A DNA stretch of 64,000 bases, from contig NC_018397.1 of NCBI RefSeq assembly GCF_000208865.1, positions 1 to 64,000 on the forward strand, read 5' to 3'. The first letter of the stretch is position 1. Each line of letters begins with the position of its first letter. The translations under genes and the position numbers were made by a program. The notes beneath the pieces were generated by a model that saw only the letters and a program-made list of their open reading frames with translations, was not told the DNA's origin and ran no database searches. The DNA comes from Neospora caninum Liverpool. Its lineage: Eukaryota > Apicomplexa > Conoidasida > Eucoccidiorida > Sarcocystidae. Of the stretch, positions 25,397-37,330 are shown one piece after another.

Positions 25397-27588
25397 GAAA
25401 CTACTGTATTGCAGACAATTCTCCAGTGATGCGTTTGCATCGCGTCCTGGAGCTGCTCCCTTGACGGTTGTGCTTCATGTCCGCTGGGGCGGATTGACCG
25501 TGGGTGTATTTGAAAATGCCCGGTGTCATGAAATGGCAAATGTAAGCATGCTGGCATCGAGGATTGGTGAAACGAGTGTGCGTAAAACCCAGGGCGTCCC
25601 GGCCAGTGGTCAGCAGGCCGCAATAACCAGGTGCCTTATCAGCTTCCTGCGCCGTGGGAAAATCTTGTTGCGCTAGGTCCTCTTTGCAGCGTATCTCCTT
25701 ACTTGTTTATTACATGTAAACTAGTTTGACCGTGGATGTGTGGCGGGACACTCCCATAAAAAGGGCTTTGTCGTCACCGCTAAGTCCGTTGTCGTGGTCC
25801 CGATTCCATGTTCTTTCTTGACAAGAATGAAACATATCGGCGATGTTTAAGCCGATCGATCCATGTGGTTTTGTCCGCCCGTCAACTTTCTGTTACGTTC
25901 TTGGTAGGAAACCGAGAAGTGCTAGCTTAATGGAAAAGCAATGAAAACTTTTTCCCTGTAATTTACTTTTGATACGTTTTGCGGCACACAACTCTACGGT
26001 GGCGCCACGGATTTCTTCTTCTCTTAGCACCACACAGCTAAGCAAGGCCTCACCAAACGCCTGGCATGACGGGTACACGCCCCCGGCTTAGTGTATATAA
26101 TCGTTACGCAGCTATTGCATATGTGTAAGGTTCGTCGACACAACAGGCTCACACGTCCGCGCGGAACCAGTGTGCGCGGCTCAGACTTCAGTAGCTTCTG
26201 CCGCTTTCTCCCGGCAACGGCAAGAAGTGCTGTCTCGCGACTCATACCACCACACTACCGTCAGTGAAGTGGACGAGAGAATCTGAACGTCAACAAGATG
26301 GGATATATCACCTGCAGCGAAAGTGTGCGATCCGGAGGTACCTTGATGTCATGCTCTCGACTACCTCATTGACACACGAATCCTCGAAAATCGTTCCCGT
26401 GGCTTGGCGAAATCGTGTCACGAGTTCAAACGGGGAGAGTAGTGATGGCCCATCGCTGTCTCACGTCTGTACGAAAAGGTCTATTTATGCATTAGAAACG
26501 TAGGTACGTGGCACCCACAGTTAACTGCCGCTTAAAAACGGAGGTTATCACTGAATCCGATGTCCAGTAGAATCACGGTAGTCGTTCAATACCGGTTTCT
26601 ACATTCCCCCGTGAACGCATGCCACCAGTTCTAATTTCGGCACTCTCCTAAGCTTCAGCGGTAGGATCAGTCGCTACTTTCCTCAATCCGAATACACCTT
26701 CTATGGCAATTTGTTCGAAGCCTGCGAAGCTGGATGGGACGCACACCTGCGGGTACGACACCGTCTCGGCTGGAGGGAGAAACGCATGAGCCGCCGTTCC
26801 AGACAGTACCAGCAAAACTTACTGGGACACCACGCTGCTCCTTTGTCGCCTCTGTGATTTGCAGCACCTGGTAATGTTCTCTCTCAGGTTCGGAAAAGTT
26901 TGGACGAAAATGTGTGCCATTCAGGCTAAATCCCTTGACAGGTGTCTTCCAACATAAACATTGTTCAGTGGCTTGCATCTGTGGTCGCAGCGTGTGATAT
27001 TTTCCTCACGCACAGGTCGGCGCACAGCGGCCACAATCGGCGCGCCTCCGACAATCGCTAGCTTTGTCTACCCAATTACCAGTGAATGACGGGGAATGTG
27101 ACGCGTGCATGTGTCTTACGGTCGTACGTTTCCTTTTTCTCTCCCTGCTTGGGAGTATTGTTGTTGATTTTACGGCGTCTGACTTTTCCTGGCAATATTC
27201 GAGTCAATTTCTAGCTGTCTTATCGTTGACGCGTGTGTCAGCTCGTCGGCGGCTGGGGCCGGTCGGTCGATTTCGCTCGACATGCTGTTTTCTCCTCGAA
27301 AAAGATGCAGTGGAAGTACCACGAGTCGTCATCGGGATAAACAGCCACCAGAAAAATCCCTCTTCATGCTCCACAGCTGTGTATTGGGCTGACTTCCAAA
27401 TTGCGTCTCGTGTCATTGCAACACGCGGTTGCCATCTCCTTCTTCCATGAGGTTTTCCTGGGGCTAGATGCCTTCTTGAGGGGCCGCTCGACAGCATAGG
27501 TACATGCTTGCGCTTACATTAAAATCCTACAAGAGTCTTATGCAGTGCCATCCATCACCAAAAACCTAGCTGTGCGGACCCATATACC
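25397..27588. other. Gene-poor spacer
   Basis: PNP 3' flank followed by about 2 kb in which no frame shows a family motif or a consistent exon chain. Short frames occur on both strands, none longer than about 130 codons. Confidence 0.5.
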
Positions 27589-28287
27589 ATGGATGACCTG
27601 ACACGGCAGAAATCCCTCCCTAGATCTCCGCCGGGAGGTGTATGTAGCACGCCACTGGGAGCAGACCTAGCTATCCCTGGAGGCGCTGTTATCCCTGGAG
27701 GCGCTGTTATCCCTGGAGGCGCTGTTATCCCTGGAGGCGCTGTTATCCCCGGAGCGCAGACGGAGCGGACCGACGAGTCCCCATTTCCGGTGTCCGCTGG
27801 AGAGCCAGCTCCGGAACGTTTGCGTGTCAAAGGCCCTAGTGTAGTAGGCGACTTAAAAACGAATTTGGATGACATCAAAGCGTCCCTCGTTTCCTACTAC
27901 AGCCGGCTATACTCGGGAAGCTCCCCATCCATTGAGGATCGCCTAGACGCCCTTTCGTTTCAGGGCCATGGCTCTGAACCCACATCCCGCTGGTTGCGCC
28001 GTCGACAAATGGATAAGAAGTACGAGGCCATGGCAGAAGCATGCATGGACTCCGAGCGTGGCCCGTTCAGAGGCGGGAGTAAGTGCCGTACCTGCTTTGA
28101 GGACCGCCTCCGTATTTGCGCTCTTTCAGATTCGTGCAACGGTTTTTGCCTCCCCCACATTTTGTCATCTGTGAGGCTCGGGGGCGGTATGGGGTCGCGC
28201 CTGTGGTGGAAGCATTCGGAGCCGTTCTCTTCCGTGGATGTGGGTAGATTTGCGACTAAACTAGACATCCAAGCGGTAGTTATATAG
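27589..28287 (+). CDS. Unrecognised protein with IPGGAV tandem repeat
   Basis: An uninterrupted 232-residue frame starts with ATG in a favourable context (ACCATGG). Residues 28-51 are four IPGGAV repeats encoded by an 18-bp tandem repeat. The middle, about residues 80-115, is hydrophilic and helix-like (LKTNLDDIKASLVSYYSRLY). The C-terminal third has a Cys-rich piece, KCRTCFEDRLRICALSDSC, near residues 164-183. I see no signal peptide or membrane span and recognise no family. It sits alone in a gene-poor interval. It could be a real lineage-specific gene, one exon of a longer gene, or a chance frame stretched by the repeat. Confidence 0.4.
   Translation: MDDLTRQKSLPRSPPGGVCSTPLGADLAIPGGAVIPGGAVIPGGAVIPGGAVIPGAQTERTDESPFPVSAGEPAPERLRVKGPSVVGDLKTNLDDIKASLVSYYSRLYSGSSPSIEDRLDALSFQGHGSEPTSRWLRRRQMDKKYEAMAEACMDSERGPFRGGSKCRTCFEDRLRICALSDSCNGFCLPHILSSVRLGGGMGSRLWWKHSEPFSSVDVGRFATKLDIQAVVI
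27671..27745 (+). repeat. 18-bp tandem repeat, about four copies
   Basis: The unit ATCCCTGGAGGCGCTGTT is repeated four times without error and followed by a partial, one-base-different copy. The unit is a multiple of three and keeps the surrounding frame open. Confidence 0.93.
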
Positions 28288-28343
28288 AACAACTCTGTTG
28301 CAATCCGTGGGGTGTCTTTTCATTTGCTTCAGTGATAGCGCAT

Positions 28344-28835
28344 ATGAATTCCCCACCGACCATGTCGTTTCATATAATGCACGTTAATGCGGTCGCAAAT
28401 CGTGCCACTCATCGAGGAGAGCCTGGATTATTTTCGGAAAGGGTTGACAGGATCCGCCGTAGCGTTGCAAGTGTGTGGTGTGACGATGCAGGAGGGGTTG
28501 GAGATGCAAGAGAATCAACCGCGAGATCACGACAAAAATGCGAAGAACCCGCTGTCGGTCAGCGGGCGGCCACGACGAGAGGCGAGGTATATGACATGCT
28601 GCGAGATCTTCGCCTCAAATGTGAGACGGCATCTCTGAAGCTCAACACAATTTCAGACGATCTCTACCCGCAAATTTCTAATCCTAATCTGCGGGAGTGG
28701 GAATATACGACGACTCCTCGGGTAGGTGAGCCAGCGTCTGTTGTAGGGGCTGCTTGCTTGGAGACTAGGGGTAATCGTGGTGTTCCGGCCAGAGGAACTT
28801 CCCGAAATGTGTATTCGTTGTACGCACTTTTGTAG
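28344..28835 (+). other. Coding-like stretch that changes frame
   Basis: Two overlapping plus-strand frames look protein-like in turn. From 28387 one frame reads VPLIEESLDYFRKGLTGSA and stays helix-like until about 28560, stopping at 28641. From about 28590 a second frame reads YDMLRDLRLKCETASLKLN and continues to a stop at 28835. A small intron or a single frameshift in a decayed gene would explain this. I found no clean splice pair joining them, nor a join to the ORF ending at 28287. Confidence 0.3.
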
Positions 28836-28903
28836 TTTGACACGGGAGTGTTACTGGGGAACACACGCCGTGTCTCCTTGAAACAGCCCACGTCACGAGG
28901 AGT

Positions 28904-28921
28904 ACCCTAACCCTAACTTAT
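28904..28921. repeat. Short internal telomere-like motif
   Basis: The motif TACCCTAACCCTAACTTA carries two CCCTAA units about 28.9 kb from the chromosome end. It is too short to prove a past telomere event. Confidence 0.6.
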
Positions 28922-31900
28922 TTAAGCTGGCAGCCGTGACGTAAACGCCATCTTCATCGCAACATTCTCGCATAAAGAAGTCGATTATCTCATGCATTCG
29001 TCTTGTGTGTCTTCTTCGTATGCACTATATCCCTTTCGGGAAATATGTACCGTTTTCCCCGGTGCCTTTTAGGCGTGATTCGTGCAGATGTGCTTCTGCT
29101 TCGTGCACGGTTCGTTGTGGCCGTTCGTGCGACGCCGCCCGTTTGCGGTTAGTATGTTCCAGTGCCTTGCGAGGTTGTCTTGCAGCCTTTGAAAATGCTG
29201 TTTTTTCCTTATGGTTGTGCGGTTCGTGTATAGGCTCGGCGCCGACCACAATTTGGCGATCAGGTCGAACTTAGCCGCCACGTCACAAGTCTTTACCGCC
29301 ATCTGCATACACAGGCAGAGATAAATCAAAGCCGGATCAATACCTTGCAGTCAAAAATGAAGATTTTGTACATGCAGACAAAGGCAGAGATGATTAAGCA
29401 ACAACAAGACCCAAGAGTGGGTCTGTGAACGTACCGAGTAAAAGATGTAATATATCGTTTTTGCTAACATTCACGCTATCCTCGTTTCTGTAGAGGAAGC
29501 GATCCGATGGACGGAGGTTTTCCTGGATGTCCCGGTTGGCTCCATGTGCTACTTCTAATGTTGCAACTAGAGAGCGCGGACAGACCAGCAGTGAACTCCC
29601 CAGGCTCTCTCTCCTCAGTTCCCTTTCCAAGGAGCAACGAGGAGGTTGAGTGGGGGGGAGCCTCTGTAGCGGGCATCGCTCGAAATTTTGCGGTGACACG
29701 TGCAGGACAGGTGGGGGATGAAAAGCGACCACACGCAGTTCAATCGGGTGATTCGACTCGAAAATTATTTTGGTAAATTGCTTGGGACTGGAAGTACCTT
29801 CAGTCCTTCAATGTTGCATTTACAGTCACGTAATACTGATATACTGATATTGCTATCGCTCGGATTGTTTGTTCCAGGCCTTCTGACTACTCATTAATAC
29901 AGTGGAATAAGTGGTACAGCCTGTGAAGATACCTTGTGATACGGAATGCGTCGAGTGCGAACAGCCGAACACGAGACGCATCGACCACTGTGTCTCCGTG
30001 GCGCATGTAAGCACCCCTGTTTCGTTGTGGACAGTTCGCCCTGTAGATTCCTGGCGGCACGTGTACGATAATGTCTCTTTATTCGATTTAAGCTATACAG
30101 TGATGGATCGCAGATCATGAGTGGATTTGCCTTACCCACTTCGTTCACCCACGAAGGCGCGAACCTTCCGTACATTTATCAACCTTGTTCGTAGTGAAAT
30201 AACAGTGTTTCGACGAACTAGATAGTTTGCTGCACACTGACATTTCTCAGTCCCACTTTTTCCCCGCCTCTCTAACGAACTGCATTTGCTGGGATCACTG
30301 TACATTGACCTCTACAGCACAGCTTCGAGCGGACTTTTTACCCTGTGCGAGCGGGCCTTTGGGGAAAATTGCTAGTCGCGGAAATCCTGGTGATGTTAAC
30401 AGGTGCCAGTGTCGTCGTCACTGTTTTTGCTCACGTGGTGTGTCCCGGGTTCCGGAAGAGCGATACAGACCCGTTGAATGGGTACTTCCGGGACAGACAA
30501 ATGGACCATCTTTATTGAATAGGCCAGCGGTCTAGTACCGCTGGCTCGGATAGGCAACAAACTCAGTGACTGAGAAAGCGTACTGACGACAACCAGGGAC
30601 ACACACAAACAACAGCTCAGTCCTGGTGCCATCGCCCACATACCATATACCGTCGAGTCCCACGTTGGTGTGTCAGTTGCCTGTGTATCCCTTCGATATT
30701 CCCACTGGATATCATCAGCTCTCCAACGCACTTGTCAGGAATTTTTCATGAACAAAAATTAGTCCGCCGCGAAGATTTCAAATATGCCTGATCGGTCGTG
30801 GCAGGAATCCCGGCGGACGCACATAGCCGTCCTCGTCCTGTAAGCGAACTTGTGACTAGCGGACAGGGTGTGTTTCTGGCTCTTTTTAAATATTTGTGTG
30901 CGAGCGGTGTTAAGGTTCGGTTTCTTCGTGGGTCGTAAAAAAGACTGATGCAACACGGTACGATATTCTGCGCAAATCAAATAGCCGCTACTCCGCCGCG
31001 TCAACGCTTCCTCGTGCATGTGCTTTTTCTCCGGGGTTGAGACTACGGAACTTGCGGGTTGTGACGGGAGCAAAATGGGAGACCACTGTCTCTCATGACA
31101 TTGAGCAGACCACCTGTCCGAGCTTCGCTCTCGCGTTTTCTGTGGCGAAAAAGAGCGCTGGGCGATCACTGGTGTGGCTTCGGACCCTCTCCGAGATTAT
31201 CTCTTTCCTGTTGGAGAGAGGAACACTCGACATAGTGTTGCGTGTTTTTCCCCTCTGGCGCTTCCGCGTTTTCGGGCTCAACGGCATCGTCGCAGGCCTG
31301 GTTACGTTTTTTTCAGAGGAGGGGATTTTTGCTACTTTCCCTAAACGCCAGCTTTTCCGGGAGGGTATCGACGTGGTTGCCGCCACTTTGTCTACCACAC
31401 TTTCCTAGTTAGCTTTGCAAGAACGTGTGGACTGGTACTGTGTACACCAGGCAGCTTCTCAGGAGGGAAAAGCTCGTTAAAGTCGTCGGCGCTTTGATGG
31501 TGGCGTTTCTTTCAAAAGCATGTGTTGGCTCCGGATCCATTTCCTCTCGTTTGTGTCTGCAAAGACTATTCACCTCGCGCAGCGAAATTCATAAGTTCGG
31601 CACACTAGCATATCCTTCTTGTGCAGAGGGAGAAAACACGGGGGCGGGGTTTTCGCCCAATGTGTCGTGTGCAGACTCAACCCTTTTTCTGGTGGAAATC
31701 GACCCTGAGAACTAGAGATGGTTTTCCTTTCTTCCCCTCAGTCGATCTCCTCTCGTTTTTAGGCCGCTGCCACAGTGCAAACGTTTCTTCCGCCCACCCC
31801 GGACTCCCGGTTTCCTTCTTCCTCGGCAAGGCGGAATCCCTCCAGTCGGCCTGCCGTCAGGAGCCGGTCCATCCCTCGCCTGCAGCGCGTGTCGTGGGAA

Positions 31901-32313
31901 AGCAACGGGACGAGAAGGTGCCCACTTTTCGCCACGAACAGAGAAAAAAAAGCCAGAGAGGCTGCTATGTTGCCAAGTGGGCCATGGAAACATCTGCACT
32001 TGCGGGGATCAACCAAGACTGCCAGTCACGAAAGCTCGCCTCAGCTGTCAATTCGGCTGCTTCAGCATGCGCGATAGAGGGGCCATGCCGTCGTGTCGCG
32101 GAACATACAAACCCAACGCCTATCATCTTCGCTCCCGTTGAACTGAACAGGCAGACGCCTGGCGTTGTGACGACGCCATCGTGAAGGAATGCATTGAGGT
32201 GTCGGTTCGAACGTCTTCGAAACCGCTCGTGTTTCTGTTAACGGGCGTCGTTCAGTGCGGTTCCTCCTGACGTGAGACCTCCTACGGAAACGTTGCCTTC
32301 CCCAGCGACCAAG
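28922..32313. other. Gene-poor spacer and 5' flank of the JmjC gene
   Basis: No supported gene in 3.4 kb. The longest frames (for example 31037-31408 plus and 31621-32184 plus) lack motifs, are matched by frames on the other strand, and fit a leader or promoter. Transcripts of the JmjC gene probably begin in the last kilobase. Confidence 0.5.
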
Positions 32314-35300
32314 ATGGAGACGCCATCTACCTCGGACTCTGCTTCTCGTGCGGACTGCTCTCTCCCCTTTGCCTCTTCTTCGGCTTCCTCTCCTCGGTCG
32401 AACTCTCCCGGTGCTCCTGAGTTCGTCGCTTCCTCAGTTTCTCGGCTTGACGCGCCCTCGGCTGTCGGACGTGCGCCGGATCGGCCCAACGGGCTGGCCT
32501 CGTCATCCGTCTCGCCTGACCAAGTTCCATTTGCCGCGTATTCTTCCGAAAACCCCGGTGGCCACAGGGACGCACCTCCGTCCTCTCTCCCCGAGTCGGC
32601 ACTGAAGAAGCGGAGGACGGAGAAGCCGGACGCGGTAAGCCATGCGGGGTTCCAGGCGCCCGCCTGCCAGCCCTCCAGCTCTCCTCGAATGAACCGCGGA
32701 ACCTCGGGGACGGCGACGGACGCCACGGGGAACGGAAGCGTTACCCCTCCCACGTCGCCTCCGTCGTCTCCAAATGCGGAGTCTGGCTCTTCTCGGCCCC
32801 AGCGAAACCGGCGCGCGCCGCGGAAATTCGAAGTCGAGGACGTGAGGAGCGACGCGTTCTTGAGGAAGGCCCTCGAGAAGTCTCGGCTGGTAGGTCGCTA
32901 GGGCATCCGAGAAACATCCGAGGACCATTTGAGTGTTTTTACGCGTCCGTGCTATCGCCGAGTTTTGGGGAAGAACTCTTGGTGGCTACGCTACCTGCAC
33001 GCTGCATGCGTTTCCGTGGTAGGCATCTCGGCTCGGGGGGGTCGGAGTGTCGAAGTTGGCGCTTCGTCTGTTCTGGGGGGTTTGCGCTGAAACGGCATCC
33101 CCGGCACCGACGCAGAACTACCCACACACTTTGGCTCCTAGACGCTCGACTGGACCACCCTGCTTGTCTCCAAGAGAATGCCGTTTTTTCGGAGGGGCGG
33201 GGGGGTGGGGGGGGAGCTGGGGGCAGATTCATTCGTCTTTCATAGGAGACGCGAAGAATTCGGCTGAACTAGGAAAGAAAACCGTGTGTGAAGCGGGCGG
33301 CGCTTCCAGAACCTTCGGGCTCGCTGGGCTTCGGAAGACAGGCGCGCGCGCACTTTTCGGTTCTCGTCCCCGCTAATAAGACCAGAAGGAACCGCGTACT
33401 CCAGCGTGTTACGCTGGTGGCCCCCCTCTGCGGTGTTTGTGCCTTTCCGGTTTTGCGTTCGCCCCGCCCACTTTGCTTCTCCACGTCTCGGCCTGTGCGT
33501 TTCAGGAACGCCGTCGCGTCCAGCTGGACTGTGGGTCGCTTCCGGCAGTTCCGGAGATCAAGTTGGCGTCCATGGACGAATTCCTGGTCAACCCGATCGC
33601 TGTGTTTGAGAAACTGGAACAGTACGGCAGGGAGTTCGGCGCCGTGAAGATCGTCCCCCCCGACGGCTGGCAGCCTCCCTTCAGTCTCGACGGCCTCTTG
33701 ACTGACGAGCTGGAGTTCCACGTCCGCGTGCAAGATGTGCACACTCTCATGCAAGGCCAGGTGAGAGTGGCTGCGTCCCGTGCGGCGTCCAGACGGAGAC
33801 CCCCCCCAGCGCGGGTCCGGGAAGAGAGAAGGACCGTTTTGGCTTATTGCAGGGAGTACGGGACGCCGGGGCTCGGAGGGCGAAGCTTCTCGGTTTGCAC
33901 TGCTGAGCGGTGCTTTCGAATACTCCCGCGCCACATGACACCGTGCAGGGAAAGGACATGCACATGTCCGAGAGGGACTGTCGGCGCGCGCAGCAGTGAA
34001 GCAAACCAGTACGCACCGCGCCACTGGGCCGGAGGAGGGTGAGCAGGAAGAGAAGGGATAACCTGCGTTCTCCATTCTCTGGTCAGTGCAGTTACGTCGA
34101 GGGCTGTTCAGGAATGCGGCAGGGCGGCGTCGGCAACTCCACCTTGAGACGACGCGCTCAATGTGCAGCGCGCCCCCGTCCTCGAATTCCTCGGATTTTT
34201 GCTCCGTATCGGCGTCTGGGCGTGGGCTCGTCTGCATCACATCGCACCCTTTTGCCGCTCCTCGCCGCGTTTTGTCTCCTTGTCTGGCTCATGCGCCCAG
34301 AGTCTGCGTGTCTCGCCGTGCGTGTGAGTTCGCCGTCTCGTGTTCTGCGTTCGGTGTTCCGCTTCGCAGAAATTTCGGCACCCGCCCCAGCCGATGCGCG
34401 CGTCGGAACTGCAGAAACTCGACAGAGAAATGAAAGAGCGGCTGTTTGGATGCGACGACCCAGCCGTGTCCTCCATTGAAGCGTTCTACTGGCAGTCGGT
34501 CGAGAGCTCGAATCCTGAGATAACGGTGCACTACGCAGCGGACCTGAAGACAAATGAGGTGGGGAGTGGGTTTCCGACGACCGCAGTCAGGGACAGCACC
34601 GTCAAGTCGGCGCCCGAGGGCGAGAACAAGGCGAGTGTGTATGCGACACATCCGTGGAACTTGACGCGACTTGCGCGAGAACACGGTTCGCTCCTTGCCT
34701 CCTACCACCGGGACGTCGCCGGCGTCACTTCCCCGTGGCTGTACATCGGCATGGTCTTCTCCACGTTTTGCTGGCACACCGAGGACAATTACTTCGCAGC
34801 GTGCAACTACCACCACTGGGGCTCGCCGAAGATCTGGTACCTTATTCCGCCGAGCCGCGCGCCATCCGTCGAGCGGCTGCTGCAGTCGTACTTGAGCGAG
34901 AAAGATCCCGAGTACGTCCTCCATTCGCTGACCGTCCAACTCCCGCCCTCGCTTTTCGTTGAAAACCGCATCCCCATTTACCGGGCGGAACAGAAGACCA
35001 ACGAGTTCCTCATGCTCTGGCCACGCACCTTCCACGCAGGCTTCAACACCGGCTTCAACTGCAACGAAGCCTGCAACTTTGCGCCGGCCAGCTGGCTGCC
35101 GTGGGGAAGGAAATCGGTCTCTTCCTACCGGAACGTCCGGTCGACGTGCATCCCGTTCCACCAGTTGCTGCTTCGCGCGACGTCCGAATCCTCGCACACG
35201 ACGCTCTCGGCTTCGCAGCTACTGTGCCTCCTTCGGGCACTCCTGGAGCTGCTTCATGAGGAATTCGCAGCGCGAAAAGCTGCGCGCGAAGAACGGCTCC

Positions 35301-37330
35301 TCTCTGTGCCGATGCTCCTCGACTGTCGAGCGCTCGAAGCCCAGGTGGGCCCTCTACGGCGTCTCGAGGAAAAGGGGACCGCGCTCGATGGAGTGGCTGC
35401 AGAGCTGCTCAAGTGTGCGCCGGACTTGCAGTCGCTCAGGCTCCGCGCAAATCCGCTCCTCAGACTTCCCCCGCAGTTCTACCGGGACGTTGGCGGCCAG
35501 GGGCGACAGGGAACCGCTGCGGTGAAACCCGAGTCGAGCAGCCGTCCAGAAACTCCGTGTCACGCGTCTCGCGAGCGGAAGCGCAGACGTGGCTCGGGGA
35601 AAGCACGAGGCACCACTGAGTCGGGGGGATGCACACCGCAGCCCGTGGAGGGACAGGCGACGGCGGCGGGCGCAGGCGCGCCAGAAAACGGGATTCGAGA
35701 CACTGCCTTGGGGCCTCCAGATGAAGGGGAATCCTCTGCAGAGAAGGCAGAGGGAAGCGCACACCGCCGCTGGGAGCTGAGCGAGGAAGGCGCGGAGTTT
35801 CTGAAGGCGGCCTCGACAGTAGCGTCTCTCCCCGTCAAAGACTGCGACACCTGCCGGGCGTGCTGTGCCGTCTCCTGCGTGGTCTGCCTGCAAAGTTTGG
35901 AGCATTCCTGTTTGGATTGCCTGGATTCTGACGATCCTTTGCACTCTCAAAAAATCGTCCTGGTGCGTTTCCCCTTGCCAGTCCTGCGGGGTCTCATCGA
36001 CTTCCTGCTCGCCACTTTTTTTCGCAAATGCGAGGAGGAAAGGGCGGCACAGCGCGACGCCGAGGCGGTGGACCAGACGGAGAACCCCGGAGAGACGCGC
36101 GGCGAGGCACTGGAAACGGCGACGGCAGAAAGGAGGCTCCCAGCGTCGGCCGACCGCGTTGAAACCACGGAGATGGCGACACCACCTCGCGCGTCGGCGG
36201 CGCGGGACTCTGCGGACTCACAGGTGAAGGTGGAGGCAGAAGACGAGACGCCCACGGGCACATCGACAGGAGGGCAAAGCACTGGGAGATCAAGGAAGAA
36301 GCGAGGCGTGTCTCTGGGCCCCCTGAGAAGTGCAGGGAGGCGGTCGGGGCGGAGCGGTTGGGAGGGGAAGGACGCAAGACTGCAGGTCGAGGGCGCGAAG
36401 AAACTGGAAGACCAACTGATGCAAGACATGCTGTATGTTCACCTGCCGACGATGGACGAGCTCGTGCGTTTTGAGGAGACGGCGCGGCCGCGGACTGCGA
36501 GCGCGGAGTCGCTCTTCTTCTTTTCTCAGAAGGCTGGAGAGGCGTCCGTCGCAAAGAGCGGAAAACGAAAGACGGCGGCTCCAGGTCGGAAGGCCGCGGA
36601 TGACCAGGGAGCAGGGGAGACTGGAGAAACCGCGTCTGCGGGGGAACGGGAAAGGGACCGCTCGCCGGCGGAGGGGCGGACGAGTCGCAAGACACCCCGC
36701 TGCACTTCTCGGTCGAATGGAGCAGCGAACTCTGGCACGAAGAGCGCCATTTCTGTCTGTGACAGCCGAGACGCTGCAGCGGATCGAGCGCAGCCCGAGA
36801 AGGAGGACGGCGGCGCACTTGTGGTCCGGGGAGGCGGAGACCCCGAGACGGGCTCCGCGCCGTGGACGCTGGTCGCCGCCGTGGACCCAGTTGATGTGTT
36901 TCAAGTCGAAACTCAGGCTCTGGAGGCTCGCGCAAGACGCAGGAGAGCGTTGCATTCGAATGCGAAGCTGGAAGCGCCCGAATCGCAAGCTGCATCGGCA
37001 GGCGCTGGGAAGGATTCCAAGGCCACTCCCGCAGCGAGAGAGGCGGAAGGAGCGGAGGCGGAAGGAGCGGAGGCGGAAGAAGCGACGAATCCGTGGACAC
37101 GCTTGGCCGGCCAGCTGAGCTGGAGGTACTTTTTGACTGCTTTGAAAGACGAGGAAGATGACAACGACGAAAAGATTCTTCCCATGTTCAAGAAGGTGAA
37201 GACGCGACGCCGGGCGAGTGCGGATTCGGACGTCACGCCAACCCTTTCCTCTTTTGTAAACGATAAGCGGGACCGGGAGAGCATTCTGTCTAACGCTTGT
37301 TTGGACGCGGAGGCGGGAGTCTGCGCCTAA
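32314..37330 (+). CDS. JmjN/JmjC domain histone lysine demethylase candidate
   Basis: A three-exon gene: 32314-32889, 33506-33760 and 34370-37330, all phase 0 with GT-AG borders, giving about 1263 residues. Exon 1 is Ser/Pro-rich with a basic stretch, RPQRNRRAPRKFEVE. Exon 2 is a JmjN domain (LASMDEFLVNP, YGREFGAVKIVPPDGW, QPPF). Exon 3 opens with the JmjC domain, where SPWLYIGMVFSTFCWHTED supplies the first iron His and the Glu, and FHAGFNTGFNCNEACNFAP supplies the second His. A Cys-rich segment (CDTCRACCAVSCVVC) downstream resembles the C5HC2 finger. The rest is long, acidic to basic low-complexity sequence. JmjC enzymes hydroxylate methyl-lysine using Fe(II) and 2-oxoglutarate, usually on histone H3. 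No ARID or PHD domain is visible, so the layout is closer to plant JMJ14/18 or KDM4 than to full KDM5. Start is the first ATG of the open frame. Confidence 0.9.

Noticed and set aside
31037..31408. A 123-codon plus frame in the JmjC upstream region
   Set aside because: It is matched by an equal minus-strand frame and has no motif; more likely leader or promoter DNA.
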